Positions 45,438 through 56,349 of a stretch of DNA of 64,000 bases are shown in pieces. Location of the stretch: the NCBI GenBank assembly GCA_020740775.1, contig JAHEWK010000026.1:124001-188000 (forward strand), in the 5' to 3' direction. The DNA is from Ilyonectria destructans (lineage: Eukaryota > Ascomycota > Sordariomycetes > Hypocreales > Nectriaceae). The translations under genes and the position numbers were made by a program. Each line of letters opens with the position of its first letter. The first letter of the stretch is position 1. The notes beneath the pieces are model-generated. The model made no database searches. It saw only the letters and a list, made by a program, of their open reading frames with translations, and was not told the DNA's origin.

Positions 45438-46044
45438 AGGAACGCGTCTTGATCCAGGTAGTGATTAGAATGAGACACTTAGGAGAGCAAGAAAGGAAAG
45501 ATAGGGAGCTACATATGACATATATATACTCGTTAGATGCGCCCTATCTTGGACGGTGAAGCTTAAGAATGGAATCCCTATTGAAAATCTGTTCAGATGC
45601 GACCTACAGTCTTTAGCAATGTCACATATCAGCTGATTTTCCCATGAAATGCCAATCATATCCGAGCTACTGCTAGGAATCGACAGAGACAGTACAGCAT
45701 ATCATACAAGGGGCGCTATAAAATTCGCCGCTCTAAGGGGAGTTTTGTAATAACCGAATCGGTAAATGGCTCGGAAAATCACCAAGTGCACTCGGACTAT
45801 TTATCTCATAATTACACAATCCGCAGAGCGTAGTCATCACGTACTAGACACCTGACTTGGGCACAGCTCTAATATTGACTAAGCTCGGCATAATATACAG
45901 TTTATCCCGGCCCTGACGTAATGGCAAGCATCCGTGAAAGTTAAAAGCATTCCCCTCAAGTCTTGAGGATACCCATCATTTAACCAAGGTTACCTTTTCC
46001 TACACCACCCAGGGTGCTGCCAGTCAGACAAACGTGACGCGACT
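45438..46044. other. intergenic, promoter of the cupin gene
   Basis: No coding frame of note between two genes in the same direction. Confidence 0.5.
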
Positions 46045-46614
46045 ATGGACAATACCGCGGCAAAATCGAAGTCCCCTTTGCCTTCGACTCGCCGACTTAT
46101 CACGACGCACGACGAGTTTGGGAAAGCAACTCTACACACGGCCGACGATGGTACCTGGAAATCCCTTCGGCATGGCGCCGTGTCCATGAATCTCATCTAC
46201 ACCACGTCTCAGTTTCCCGTGCAACTAAACGGGGAGGCTGACATCAAGGCCCACAATGAGAAGTCCAACTCCGTTGGCTTGGTTTCTGGAGGGGGTAGCG
46301 TCTGCAGAATCGTGGATATTGCTCCTCTCAATGAACCCATGATGCATCGAACCAAAAGTCTGGACTATGGGGTCGTGTTGGAGGGACAGATGGAGATGGT
46401 TCTGGACTCGGGTGAGACCCATTTGGTCCAAAGAGGCGACGTTGTGGTCCAACGGGGCACAATGCACGCCTGGAGAAACCCTAGTCGAAACAACTGGGCA
46501 CGAATGATGTTTGTGCTGCTTGATAGCGAGCATGTGGAGGTTGCGGGTGAGAGGCTGAAGGAGTCGCTTGCACCAGGACAGCATGAAACACCACCTAGCG
46601 GCAATGATAATTAG
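46045..46614 (+). CDS. single-cupin protein (189 aa)
   Basis: One exon. The two cupin motifs are clear: HRTKSLDYGVVLEGQMEMVLD (motif 1) and GDVVVQRGTMHAWRNPS (motif 2, GX5...H...N). The metal-binding pattern is partial: His in motif 1 (MMHRTKSLD) and His in MHAW are present, while the second His/Glu positions are replaced, so metal binding is uncertain. Small fungal cupins of this type are common in gene clusters as isomerase-, dioxygenase-like or accessory proteins; a precise reaction cannot be given. It lies in the same direction 0.6 kb after the FAH gene. Confidence 0.88.
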   Translation: MDNTAAKSKSPLPSTRRLITTHDEFGKATLHTADDGTWKSLRHGAVSMNLIYTTSQFPVQLNGEADIKAHNEKSNSVGLVSGGGSVCRIVDIAPLNEPMMHRTKSLDYGVVLEGQMEMVLDSGETHLVQRGDVVVQRGTMHAWRNPSRNNWARMMFVLLDSEHVEVAGERLKESLAPGQHETPPSGNDN

Positions 46615-46789
46615 CTCAAGTTATTGTCGAGACACCGGTCAATATTCTAGGCATCAGTCGTGTTAGGCGTGGGTCCCCGGCGTGTAGCTTGCTGTGAAGC
46701 TGGGCTGAGATATGAGCACAGTTAGGCAACCATGCTGCTCTTTCTCCGATGAACTTGAGCCGAGATCTAGGAATAGTATTCGAATCAAA

Positions 46790-47579
46790 CTAAAATAAAT
46801 CGAACCCTTCTATTGTCTCGAACGAGTTGTTGAGAAATGGCCGAAAAGAATCCCATGCGACTCCGTCTAGATACGAGGTACTCGACTTGTCATCAGACAC
46901 GTCAAAGTGAGGACCCATTGGGTAGAATTCTTGTCCTTCATTCTGCCATACGCCTAGTCCAGATGTCAGTAGAAGACATAAGAGTCAAGATAGGGTTAGA
47001 ACCCACCTGGGTGGTCCTCTCCGCCGCTGTTGACGCTCGTGCCGTCCGGAGACTGCATTCGTATCTCGGAATTTTCCATCAGCTGGCTTTCCGTGATCTT
47101 CTCGCCCTGAACAGCGAAGCCATCGTCTTTCCACAGAATCCCTGTGTGCGTAAGAACGGAGGTTCTTGCCCGGGGCAAAGCAACACCAAAGCCGCCCAGG
47201 TGAAACGGTTGCAGGCTTCTTGGTTCGTCTTCGGGGTGGAAAGGATTTTTTGAGTGCATATCTGCCATGGGGCGTAAATAACTGTCCTGGAAGCCAGTCG
47301 TTAGAAGTGCTCCCTGGGTTTGCATGGCTCGCAAGGGACATACCAACAATGCAGCAAACTTCCAGTACTTTGACATGGATTGAATAACGCGCACATTAGC
47401 CTCGACGTGCTGCAGAGCACGTAGACGTACTCGCTCATTCAGACAGTGAGTAAACGGCAGAAGGATCGCACACGCGCAATAGGCCGAGTAGGCGATGAAG
47501 CTAGGAAAAGCTTTGGCGCCCGAGGATCGTTTGAAAGAAGCTCCGAGTATCTCTGATGAAGCAAAAGGCTTGCAAGTTA
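46790..47579 (-). pseudogene. C-terminal part of a fungal transcription factor, cut by an LTR
   Basis: Exons 47579-47007 and 46953-46790, with a 53-nt intron that keeps frame (GEDHPG joins VWQNEGQEFYPMGPHF). The segment YSAYCACAILLPFTHCL followed by ALQHVEANVRVIQSMSKYWKFAALL matches the end of the fungal-specific regulator middle-homology region. The DNA-binding and most of the regulatory domain are missing: at 47580 the sequence turns into an LTR starting TGTTGAAAGG. It faces the cupin and FAH genes, so it was plausibly their regulator. Confidence 0.75.
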
Positions 47580-48135
47580 TGTTGAAAGGTCTAAGTTGCA
47601 TATGTCTGAGAGGAGCACAGCTCCTTACATAGTATCCACATCCCAGCCACCAGCAGATCGGACCATCTTAGTCATACGGTCTCAACAATCTCAGATGTGG
47701 CAGACGCATTGTCATAGGCAACTTGAGCCGACACTTGTTGCGCACGCGGGCCATGGCCTCCCTCTCCCCAGGAGAAGAGGGGCACCATAGAGGCGTGCAA
47801 GGTGGAGAGGCATTGGTGATATATGACATTGACCAACAACACCCGGGGCCAGTCCCTGTCTTCGGGTGTACCGGTACTCAAAGGAATCTAGATACGGGTG
47901 TCAAAGGGATCCGGATCTGGCGTCGTTATTATGCCGCCACTCAAGATGTCAACCCAACAGCAAGTTAAAGGATTATGTAAGAAACGCGATATGGGTTGCG
48001 GTGTATGTGGACGATCTGCTTATTGCTGGACCTGGGCTACTATTCGGCGGGCTCTCATATCGAAATATGGGGGTTAGGGTACTAGGTGAGTTTAGAGGAC
48101 CAAATTTCTTGGAAACAAAACGAAAGTGAGATACA
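47580..48135. mobile_element. degenerate copia-type fragments (LTR end and RT piece)
   Basis: 47580-47700 is LTR-like (TGTTGAAAGG, then CATCCCAGCCACCAGC). At about 47970-48130 (+) the frame AIWVAVYVDDLLIAG holds the YVDD catalytic motif of Ty1/copia reverse transcriptase, then decays. A 60-70-bp stretch at 47876-47945 is shared with 60440-60600. Confidence 0.65.
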
Positions 48136-48610
48136 TGATAGAGCAAGGAAAACGTAGCCAAATGAACAGAGTCTCACATTTTCCCCTATCTTGGGGAACA
48201 AGTTATTGGGGCTTGGAATATTTGACGGATTGAAGTTTGGCAAGTTGGCTGCTGACATAAGGAAAATCTTGGCTCAGATAAATTTCCAAATAAGAAAAGG
48301 CATTGACGCACCGGAATGTCTTGGCTCTAAAAAAACCAAGAAGGGAATAGTTGGCGTTAAGACATGTTGCGATCCTCCGCCAGGATCGTGACAAGCAAAG
48401 GCGAGGTTGAGACATCAGCGTCTGATGGCTCAGTATTTAGCATGAGACGTGCCGCCTAGCGCGAGTCAGCCAGCTAGCCTAGCGATATAGCACGCAAGCT
48501 ACAATAACAGAAGGGTTTCAAACGAAGAAGAGACTGAGCGTAAAGGGAAAATAGTGTTGAATTGACAGGAACTCTGCATTTCATCACAGTAGTGCCAGTC
48601 ACACACCACA
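48136..48610. other. retroelement debris, no gene supported
   Basis: Between the copia fragment and LINE. Only broken frames. Confidence 0.4.
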
Positions 48611-50397
48611 TCTACCGGGTTCATTGACGACGTGGCGATCCTCACATGGGGAGATACGACGACGGAAACTTGTAACAAGCTTCAAGGAGCATTCCAAACA
48701 GCCGAGCAGTGGGCCAAAACCTATGCGTCAGTTTTCTCACCCAGTAAATTCCAACTCATACACTTCAACAGGGCACGCACGAGAATAGATATTCAACACC
48801 CACTGCAAACGGCATGGGGCGAAATCCCGGCAAAGCCGACCTGCAAATATCTAGGACTCATCATGGACTCTGCGCTGCAGTGGAAGCCCCACGTAGATGA
48901 AATACGGAGGAAGGCGACGAAAACAATCTCAGCCCTAAGCAGCCTGGGTAGCTCAACCTGGGGCCCTACTCTCCAAGACATGAGGAAGATCTACCGAGGG
49001 GTGGTGGTGCCACAGATCATATATGCATGCTCTGCGTGGTCAAACTCAAACTGGAGAACGCGAAACATGCCGTACACAAGCAAGACACTGGCACAACTGC
49101 AACGTCTGCAGGCACGGGCAGCCAGGGCGATTTCTGGCGCCTTCAAAGCCACGTCAGCCCCCGCCCTGGATATCGAAACACATCTTCTGCCCATCGAACA
49201 TCAAATCTGGAAGCACAACGCTAACTGTCTGGGAAGAATCGGATTTGGGGGACAAGAATCCCAGCACAGCGCAGATGGTCTGGGAGGAGGAAAGACAAAA
49301 ATAAGCCCACGCAGAGCAATACAGAAAGCCATACAGGACGAACAAGGGTTCGAGATGGAGAAAATGGAAGTAATCACGCCGCACGTCGTCCCACCATGGT
49401 GGATAGGCCCAAAAACGTTCGTCGAAGAGAGCGTCGAGAAGGCACAAGCGAGACACCAGTATGGCATCAGCAATGAGCCAAACGCCATACACATATATAC
49501 GGATGGAAGTGGCATCAACGGACGCGTGGGCGCTGCGGCAGTGTGCACGACGACCAGCCAAAGCAGGAGCGCCTACATGGGCGACGAAACCGTATCGACA
49601 GTGTACGCCGGCGAACTCCAAGGGATCTCCCTGGCTCTCCAGACCGCCCAGGAAGACAGAAGCCAAGGCAATATCAGAAAGAAAATCTTGATCTACACAG
49701 ACAACCAAGCAGCAATCAGGTCGGTGGCGAGGCCCAGGGGCAAATGGGCGTCATACCTTCTCCAAGACATAACACAGCGAATACAGGAACTACGAACGCA
49801 AGGCTTGACCGTCGAGATCCGATGGATCCCAGCCCACAAGGGGATATACGGCAACGAAGCGGCCGACCGGGCGGCCAAAGAAGCCACGGGATGGAGACAG
49901 AGAGGACCACCAGGACCAAGGGCGCAGCAACCCCCGGTACTGCATTCATTGAAGTCCACATTGAAAATGTGGTAGCGCAGAGTTGTCAACGACAGATGGA
50001 AAACGCAGTGGCGACAGGAAACCAGGGGCCGGACAACCTTCAGGCACACACCGGAGCCAACACCAAAAGTACTACAGCCACACAAGCACTTCAGCAAGAG
50101 GCATAGCGCAATCTACATCCAGCTCCGGACGGAGAAGATTGGGATGAACGACTTTCTCTTCAAACGAAAAGTGCCAGGGATCACAGATCCTAGATGTGAC
50201 TGCGGCGAAGGACGGCAAACAGTAGCCCACATCCTGCTTCAATGCAGGAAGCACACCGCACTTCGAAACAAGGAGTTGGGCCAATTCCCAGGGCATCGAA
50301 GCCTCCGGGCATTATTGAGCGAGCGCAGAGTAGCAGCAAAGGTCGTCAAGTTCATGGAGCAAACCCAGATCCTTGGGCAGTTCAGGATCAGTCCATA
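48611..50397 (+). mobile_element. 5'-truncated LINE (RT end, RNase H, zinc-like tail)
   Basis: One frame from 48611 to 50397 with a single TAG at 49973-49975. It starts at the reverse transcriptase catalytic motif GFIDDVAILTWG, then the thumb region (TCKYLGLIMDSALQW..HVDEI). Next is RNase H with IYTDGSGI, YAGELQGI, IYTDNQAAI and WIPAHKGIYGNEAADRAA, which carry the D-E-D-D/H residues. After the stop, WKTQWRQETRGR..., LRTEKIGMNDFLF and RCDCGEGRQTVAHILLQC follow, a C-terminal CxC...H...C motif of Tad-like LINEs. The 5' two thirds (ORF1, endonuclease, most of RT) are absent, as is usual for reverse-transcription truncation. No poly-A tail is evident. Confidence 0.85.
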
Positions 50398-51060
50398 ATC
50401 AGACGAAGCCGAGCACTGGGGGGAGACTGTAGGTAGGAGGACCCATATACGAGGCATATAGTTCGCCTCATTGGAGCCCAAAACGATGTTTACATTAGCA
50501 TTTCGAACCGCTATCTATAGAGGCTGGCTGGTCGATGTCGAGAAGTGGTTTGGGAGTAATAAGCGGGAAGTTTGGGGCAGCTGGCCAAACGCCAGATGGT
50601 GTTGGCGAAGTGGGGCGCCACGGACAAATATTCGGGGCGCTTCGGCTGTCAGCCAAACCCCGCTTGCCGGGCATGGCTGCTGTGGAATGGCGGCTAAAAC
50701 CGAGTAGGAATTGAACCTGAACCTGAACCTGGTTCGACTGACAGATCGGCCAAAGATGGTCACTGTGCCTTCTTTCATCATGGTGTCTCGGCCAATTTCG
50801 AAACATCTGCTACCCGCACTTGAAGGTCAATCCCACTGGTATGTGACGCTCTATATCTATAGTAGCCTAGAAGTTTGACCATAAGCCCGCAAGCTAAGGA
50901 TCTACGATTTGTGAGACATAATGTTTCCGGAACGACCACTGAAAGCCGAACCCTACGCCGTGTTCTCTAAGCATCTAAATATCTACCAAAGTTATAGAAA
51001 AGCACGAACACTAGGGACCCCCGCATCGGGCTGCTGGCCCCTTCCTGCCGCGTGACTAGT
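50398..51060. other. intergenic, no gene seen
   Basis: LINE 3' flank and 3' region of the BAH-PHD gene. A short AACCTG tandem occurs near 50718. Confidence 0.45.
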
Positions 51061-52695
51061 TCAGTCAATAGTAATACCACACAATAAACAATGAACCTGC
51101 TCGGACCACGTCTTTTCACCGCTCGAGACGGTTTCCCGCAGATCCTGAATCTCCCACGTGGTAGGGCCGTCACTTAAATTTAGAGTCGCCTTGAAGAGCC
51201 CTTCGTATGGCTTGGGGTCAGCACCCTTCCTCTTGCGGCTCTTTTTTGTAGTCAGCTTTGCTTGCACAATGGTATTTGAAGGTGCAGTAGGGCTTGGTGT
51301 TAGTGCCTCCAACGGTCGTGAGATCCCTCCCTCAACTTTTTTGACAAGGCTGTTAGTATAGGCCTCGCCGTATCTGACGTCAATCGCCGACTGTGTCTCT
51401 TTCTCGTCCCCATTTTTTGGGCTGAGCGAGCACGCTGCTTTATCGTCCCTCTGCCTTTCCTTGACAATCGTCCCCTTGGTATGGTGTGGCTCACCAGTGG
51501 CTAGTTGGCCGTACATCCTCATGAGCACGTCATGATTGAGGCATTCTTCATGCATCCATATCCCGCAAGCCGTGCTAGTACACCCTACTATCATCCTATC
51601 GGGGTTTGCTGGAGTTTCGCATTTGCACAATACCTCGACGGACTAAAGACGGTCAGGCTCAATGAAACATGAGAAACATCACATCACTAACTGAAAGCTG
51701 CGAGTTACGACAGTCCAACGCCTGTCGCCAATACAGTACGTCTTGGATCTTATCGTCATCTGACTCGATCCATTGGTTGACGGTAGCTGGCATGGTAACG
51801 CTGAGAACATTGATGATGTCCACTGTTTGTCGGGCGTCAGATCTGGCGCTTTCCGGCACGCAGCCAATGGGGAGGACTCACTATGATTCGATGCGATCAG
51901 CTCTTTCTGGCCGTGGTATGGCTGGCGTCCTTGGACCATCTTCCTCCCATCGAGCGTTCCATGCGGCAACTCTTCGGGCCAGTACATCCAGTACACGCGC
52001 GCATAAACGTGGTGCTCGTCCGCAGCCCGGATCTCTAGGATGCGGGCCACCCAATCATCGGCCAAATGCTTGGTAGGCTCATCTTTGCCCAGACTCGCCG
52101 CTCCGTGTTGTCGCTCAATAGTCGACTTGTTAGCAACGAAGACAAATTCTTCATTGTAATACTTGACCCCATTCACTGCCAAGCCGTGTCAGTGAGTCCC
52201 TCTTCTTCGGAGACGCCGTCTGAGACTCACGGATGAAGCTGTTGTACCGCGTCATGCCCAGCCTTTTCTTTCCAGGTTCCACGGTGTACGATACGTCCAT
52301 GGTATCGTGCGTCTTGAACGCGCCGGTAGGCGAGAAGGGAGAATTCTGGATCTGCACCATACTCTCCTCCTCTTGGTCGTGGCGCTTCCTCTTGTTGTTA
52401 TTGCGTCGCTGTTTTTCTCCGAGGGTAATGAAGAAGGGACATTCCACTGTTGAAATGAGAAGATTCAAGTTGCTTAATTCGTACTAAATAAATAGTAGGA
52501 GAACTACTATTTATGTACAGGCACGATCTCTGTGGAATGTTCCACCTTCTTCCACACCTTTACCACCGACTTGGTCGCCTCACACTTGTGATCTCCAACA
52601 TCCACAGGGGGTCCTCCTCCGCGACGGAAATCCTGCGTTTTCGAGGGCTCATTGTCGATTTGGCGACTGGATAGGAAGAAAGTTAGAGATAGCAC
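51061..52695 (-). CDS. BAH-PHD chromatin reader-like protein with disrupted 5' end
   Basis: Exons: about 52695-52540 (start uncertain), 52447-52231, 52175-51882, 51822-51692 and 51642-51061; introns of 55, 59 and 49 nt keep frame. A BAH domain spans VKYYNEEFVFV...WVARILEIRA...YARVYWMYWPEELP...KELIASNHMDIINVLSV. A PHD finger follows: LCKCETPANPDRMIVGCTSTACGIWMHEECL. The tail has basic nuclear-signal-like runs and ends CLLCGITID. This BAH-then-PHD order is that of fungal readers such as EPR-1, which binds H3K27me3 and mediates silencing; equivalence is inferred from architecture only. A 98-bp insertion with duplicated TTCCAC interrupts the reading frame before VECPFFIT. Translation from a downstream ATG (MVQIQ) could still give the BAH and PHD domains. 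Confidence 0.8.
52448..52545. repeat. 98-bp LTR-like insertion in the BAH-PHD 5' coding region
   Basis: TTCCAC is repeated at 52442-52447 and 52540-52545. The insert starts TGTTGAAATGAGAAGATT...TTGCTTAATTC, the same words found at 52898. Removing insert and one copy joins KVWKKVE to CPFFITLGEK in frame; 98 is not a multiple of three. It also contains the hairpin AAATAGTAG...CTACTATTT. Confidence 0.65.
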
Positions 52696-53320
52696 GGTAT
52701 AAAATGGGTCCTTGCATCACTGATCAACACTACGCTTGAAAGGAGCCAAAATTATTTGTGACTGACACATCGCGATCTGTAGCAAAACCAGGGGCAAGAC
52801 TAAAAACGTGTATCACGTGTGGAAGTAGCGTGCTGAAATGCGACGGCTGAAACAGGACTAGCTCAGAAGTGCAAAACACTAATCCAATTCTATAACTGTT
52901 GAAATGAGAAGATTTTTATTGCTTAATTCATACTTGTTGAACGTAGCCCACAGCCGCGGGTCCCGCGGTTGTGGCCTGAGGCAGCCGGGGCCCTTACGGC
53001 CCGGAATAGCCTCCCCTAGCTAGCCTAGTCAACTCAACCTAAATACACATCGTTGACCTCACAACATTATCAAACCCCCGATATGCCAAAATCCACTAAC
53101 ACACCACCTAATTGCATCACCTACTTTCTGCCTCTGGACCACTGATAAATCAGCACAAAAAAACCACCAGAACCATCCAAGTCCGCGCAAAACACCTAAC
53201 CCTGAAGTCTAGTGATGAATGCACTTAGGGTTAGTCGTACTTGATGTCGTCCATTGTAGTCCTTGCATAGACAATCAGCACCCATCGGCCTCCACCTGGG
53301 GCAGCATTTTCAGCATCGAC
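52696..53320. repeat. intergenic with LTR-like end and GC-rich hairpin
   Basis: At 52898 TGTTGAAATGAGAAGATT...TTGCTTAATTCATACT repeats the start of the 52448 insert. A near-perfect hairpin CACAGCCGCGGG/CCCGCGGTTGTGG lies at about 52950-52976. No gene was seen. Confidence 0.5.
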
Positions 53321-53938
53321 TTAGGTGGTCATGCCAAGGCAGAACGTCCAACCACCCGCATATGTACTATGGGCTAGGGCGACACAGGCACCGAGCTGCG
53401 TAACGGCTATGGGGGTCAGGGTGCCAGCGGAGATCGTCTCTTCGGTCACAGCAGCGGCACCGCAGGCGGTCAAGGCGGCGACGTAAGCCACAGTCAGGCC
53501 GGTGGCGCAGACCGTGCAGCGGTTAGTCGGACAGCCAGTCAGCCTGCGTCCATGGTCCGACTCGTGGTCGCGGCGGCGTTTTGCAATGAGCTCGTTAACC
53601 TCCTCTTGGACCTTGTCGCGGTTGGATTGCTGGCGCTTGGCGACTTGGGTGCGGCTGTCGGGGTTATAGTCAACCCATGTCTGGATGCCCTCTTGCAGCT
53701 GCTCAAGTGCAGATATCTTGAGGGATTTTGACCAGGAGGCTACCTCCTCAGGGTCGACTTTCATAGCCTTTGTATACTTGGTGATGTCGAGAGAGGAGAC
53801 GTCAGTGGCCGAGAGAAGTTCGTCCACATCGTATGCTGGAACTCCCAAGTTGGCAGCCAACTGCTCCATTGATGTAAGAGCAGCCGCAGCGGCGGCGACC
53901 GTAGCAAAGGCGAAAGCAGAAATCTTTGCAACGAGCAT
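53321..53938 (-). CDS. secreted protein with possible KEX2-released C-terminal peptide (205 aa)
   Basis: One exon from ATG 53938. A signal peptide (MLVAKISAFAFATVAAAAAALTS) is followed by a helical pro-like region (about residues 24-120) with VAKRQ and AKRRRD dibasic sites. The C-terminal ~75 residues have five cysteines (CPTNRCTVCATG..., GACVALAH, WTFCLGMTT; a further Cys in ALTACG) and a small-residue, hydrophobic composition. The layout suggests a prepro-protein cut by a Golgi kexin to free a compact cysteine peptide. A TATAAATA box lies at 54095-54088, about 150 bp upstream. I do not recognise the family; effector-like or antimicrobial roles are guesses from layout and location. Confidence 0.8.
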   Translation of the reverse strand: MLVAKISAFAFATVAAAAAALTSMEQLAANLGVPAYDVDELLSATDVSSLDITKYTKAMKVDPEEVASWSKSLKISALEQLQEGIQTWVDYNPDSRTQVAKRQQSNRDKVQEEVNELIAKRRRDHESDHGRRLTGCPTNRCTVCATGLTVAYVAALTACGAAAVTEETISAGTLTPIAVTQLGACVALAHSTYAGGWTFCLGMTT

Positions 53939-55186
53939 GATGATGGTTGTTGGAGCAATGAATTTATGTGTCTTTTGTTAAGAAGTGGGAAGTATTGTGT
54001 AGTGTATCAGAGGAAATATCTAGCTTGATGAGAGAGGGAAGGATGCTAATGGATAATGAAGAACAGTAAGTGAGGATGCTATGTCTCTATTTATACTTCC
54101 TTGGTTATCCTCCGTAGCAAGCTATACCGCTATTTCCGATATTTCTAATACTACCATATTGCCTCATACTATTCATGAATATCAGTAGAGCCTGACACTT
54201 TGTGTCGAATTGGACTGTGTGTGGCTAACTTCGGCTTAGGGAGATTACATGACTGTCAGGAAAGCTTCAGCTAGCTCTCGGCAGAGCTAAGATAGATTGG
54301 TAACAAGCTTTTTCCCTTCTTTTTCAGGGTTTAGAGTCGCCCCGAGCTAAGGCTAGTTACACAATTCAATTAAGGTTATACAGCCCCCAAAGGTAGTTAA
54401 TGTTAAAAGGTGGAACTCATTCCCCACTGTCCTGTTCAAGCTTGTTAAGATCCTACGTCACTTGTGTTTTGGAAAGCTAGCTTTGATATTACGGGGTTGA
54501 ACGTCCCCTGTCCTCACTAGGTTAGTGTGAACTTGACAGCGGCTGCGAAGGGAAGCCAGGCCCTACTCAACTGACATGAATATTATAGGGTAAATGCGGG
54601 TAGCGCCGCTCGTTATTGTGTAACATAATCCAAGCTTCCTATGCTTCCTATGCTTCCTGTCCTACTGACTTTGTGTCCTTTATTTAGTCTTAAAGTCTTA
54701 CGTGTTTCCTCTTCAGGGCTGTTAATAGTAGGGCACTGACGAGAGAAGTCAAGATCAGAGTCACTCGTAAACCGATTGCGCAACATCCGGCTGAATACGG
54801 AAGGAGGATGCTATAGTGAAGTTTCAGTGTCGTAGCTAAGGCCGTCTAAACACTTCGTTAACCAGCTTCCGCATTGGATTCATGAGGTAGATAGCGGTGG
54901 GCTCTGGTCATTTGCATGTCTACGAATCATATTCTCCACAAAATGCCTCTATCAAGGGGTTTAAGTTTAATTAATCCTATAAGAGCCTCCTTGTTGTTTA
55001 ATTGAGAGAAAATATTTGACTAAGTGTGAGTGGAGCGGTAGGAATAGATCGACATAATGCTCAGCACTAATCCGTAATGACAGCTCAACTTTAACTTTCC
55101 TGCCTGACACAAAATTAAAGTTTATTAGCCTACCTAAAGGATACAAGCCGCAGGTTCGTCGTGTGATCCTTTCGCCTTTGAAACTA
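53939..55186. other. intergenic, no gene supported
   Basis: Promoter of the secreted-protein gene, then 1 kb without recognised features. A CTTCCTATG triplication occurs near 54635-54660. Confidence 0.45.
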
Positions 55187-55464
55187 CGGAGGGCCCTTTC
55201 AAAAGTCTTATCCAAGCGCTAAATGCGCCACATCTCTTAATCCTTGTTAGTTACCTAAGATACAAGGTATAGAATCCAGCCATCATGAGCTAGCTGCTAC
55301 GTCCACTCTAGTTTTAGGGGTGCTAGGGGGATTAGAATGTAACACTGTTTCACTCGCTTATCATGTACGTTACAGGAAGTACTTAATGTACTTAACGCAG
55401 CCACAGCCGTCAGATTTCCTTTTTCGAACTAGCGCTTGGATAAGACTTTTGAAAGGGCCCTCCG
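55187..55464. mobile_element. Tc1-type MITE, 278 bp
   Basis: Perfect 35-bp inverted terminal repeats begin CGGAGGGCCCTTTCAAAAGT, flanked by TA (55185-55186 and 55465-55466). No coding region. The same terminal repeat, one mismatch, bounds the DDE_3 transposon fragment at 43097, which is the likely source family. Confidence 0.88.
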
Positions 55465-55783
55465 TATAATCTCGGGATGCTACCGCGAGCAGCAGAACCG
55501 GGCGTGAGGAACTTAGCGAAGGAGCGCGACAATCTAGTCGGTCAGATGGAGAGCTAAGCAATGAATGACCTATCCGTTTCTAGTTTAAGTTTCGAAGGAT
55601 TTTGTGATGACGGAGGGATCCCCACAGGACTATCGCGAAAGATGTGGTTTAGCTCGGGAGCTACTACACTGAGTAGCGAGAAGTATACCAGGTGCGTTTA
55701 CTTGTAATTGGGATCGGCGGGTAACTATTCCGAGTTGCGGACCTGCACGGGCAAGACAAGAGCAAGAGCCTGACCTAGGGGGT

Positions 55784-55985
55784 GTGAACGGCCTCTAGTA
55801 GCTGGATTCCAGCTATCTAGTCCAGGATGCTATTTACATCAAAGATGAAGAAGAAAGAAAGAAGTTTCCAAGTGTCCCTGAGTGGGCCTGAGTGCCCCTG
55901 AGCTGTGGAACGACGTCTCATCCCTGGCGCGCCCGAGCCTAGTACGTCTTGCGGCATAGCCGCAAGGATATGGGCCCTGGCCCGT
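55784..55985 (+). repeat. about 200-bp dispersed repeat, copy 2
   Basis: Inverted match to 10149-10338 over the whole length with scattered changes. A peptide on the minus strand (RARAHILAAMPQDVLGSGAPGM) resembles the plus-strand frame of copy 1. Confidence 0.6.
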
Positions 55986-56349
55986 GAGAGGGGGTTGATA
56001 GGCAATGTCCGATCCAATCAAACTGCCGTTTTGCTTGTGCGTTGCTCTCTCATGTCTAAGGGTACAGAAAAAGAAGAAAGTTAATTCTATCCGGTCCAAT
56101 TGTTGCTAAAGAATGCTTCGTCTAGCTTTTAGATAACGGAAACTTTCTCAGACTGATCCGGACCTTTCACTGACTTCAATAAAGTTTTAACTCTACCTCC
56201 CTAAAGAAGAGGGACCCCCCATTACCAGATATTATGTTGTTTTGTATATAAACCCCCTACAGCTTCCATAAATCCGAGTTCTTTACTTTCCTCAGCATCA
56301 TCATCATTAGTCTCTAAACTTATAACACTTCGTTCTTCAACTTTTCACG

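Noticed and set aside
48200..48400. 66-codon plus-strand frame as a gene
   Set aside because: It lies in retroelement debris, lacks family motifs and is overlapped by an equal-length frame on the other strand.
50714..50740. AACCTG repeats as telomere-like sequence
   Set aside because: Only a few units and not the fungal TTAGGG/CCCTAA motif.
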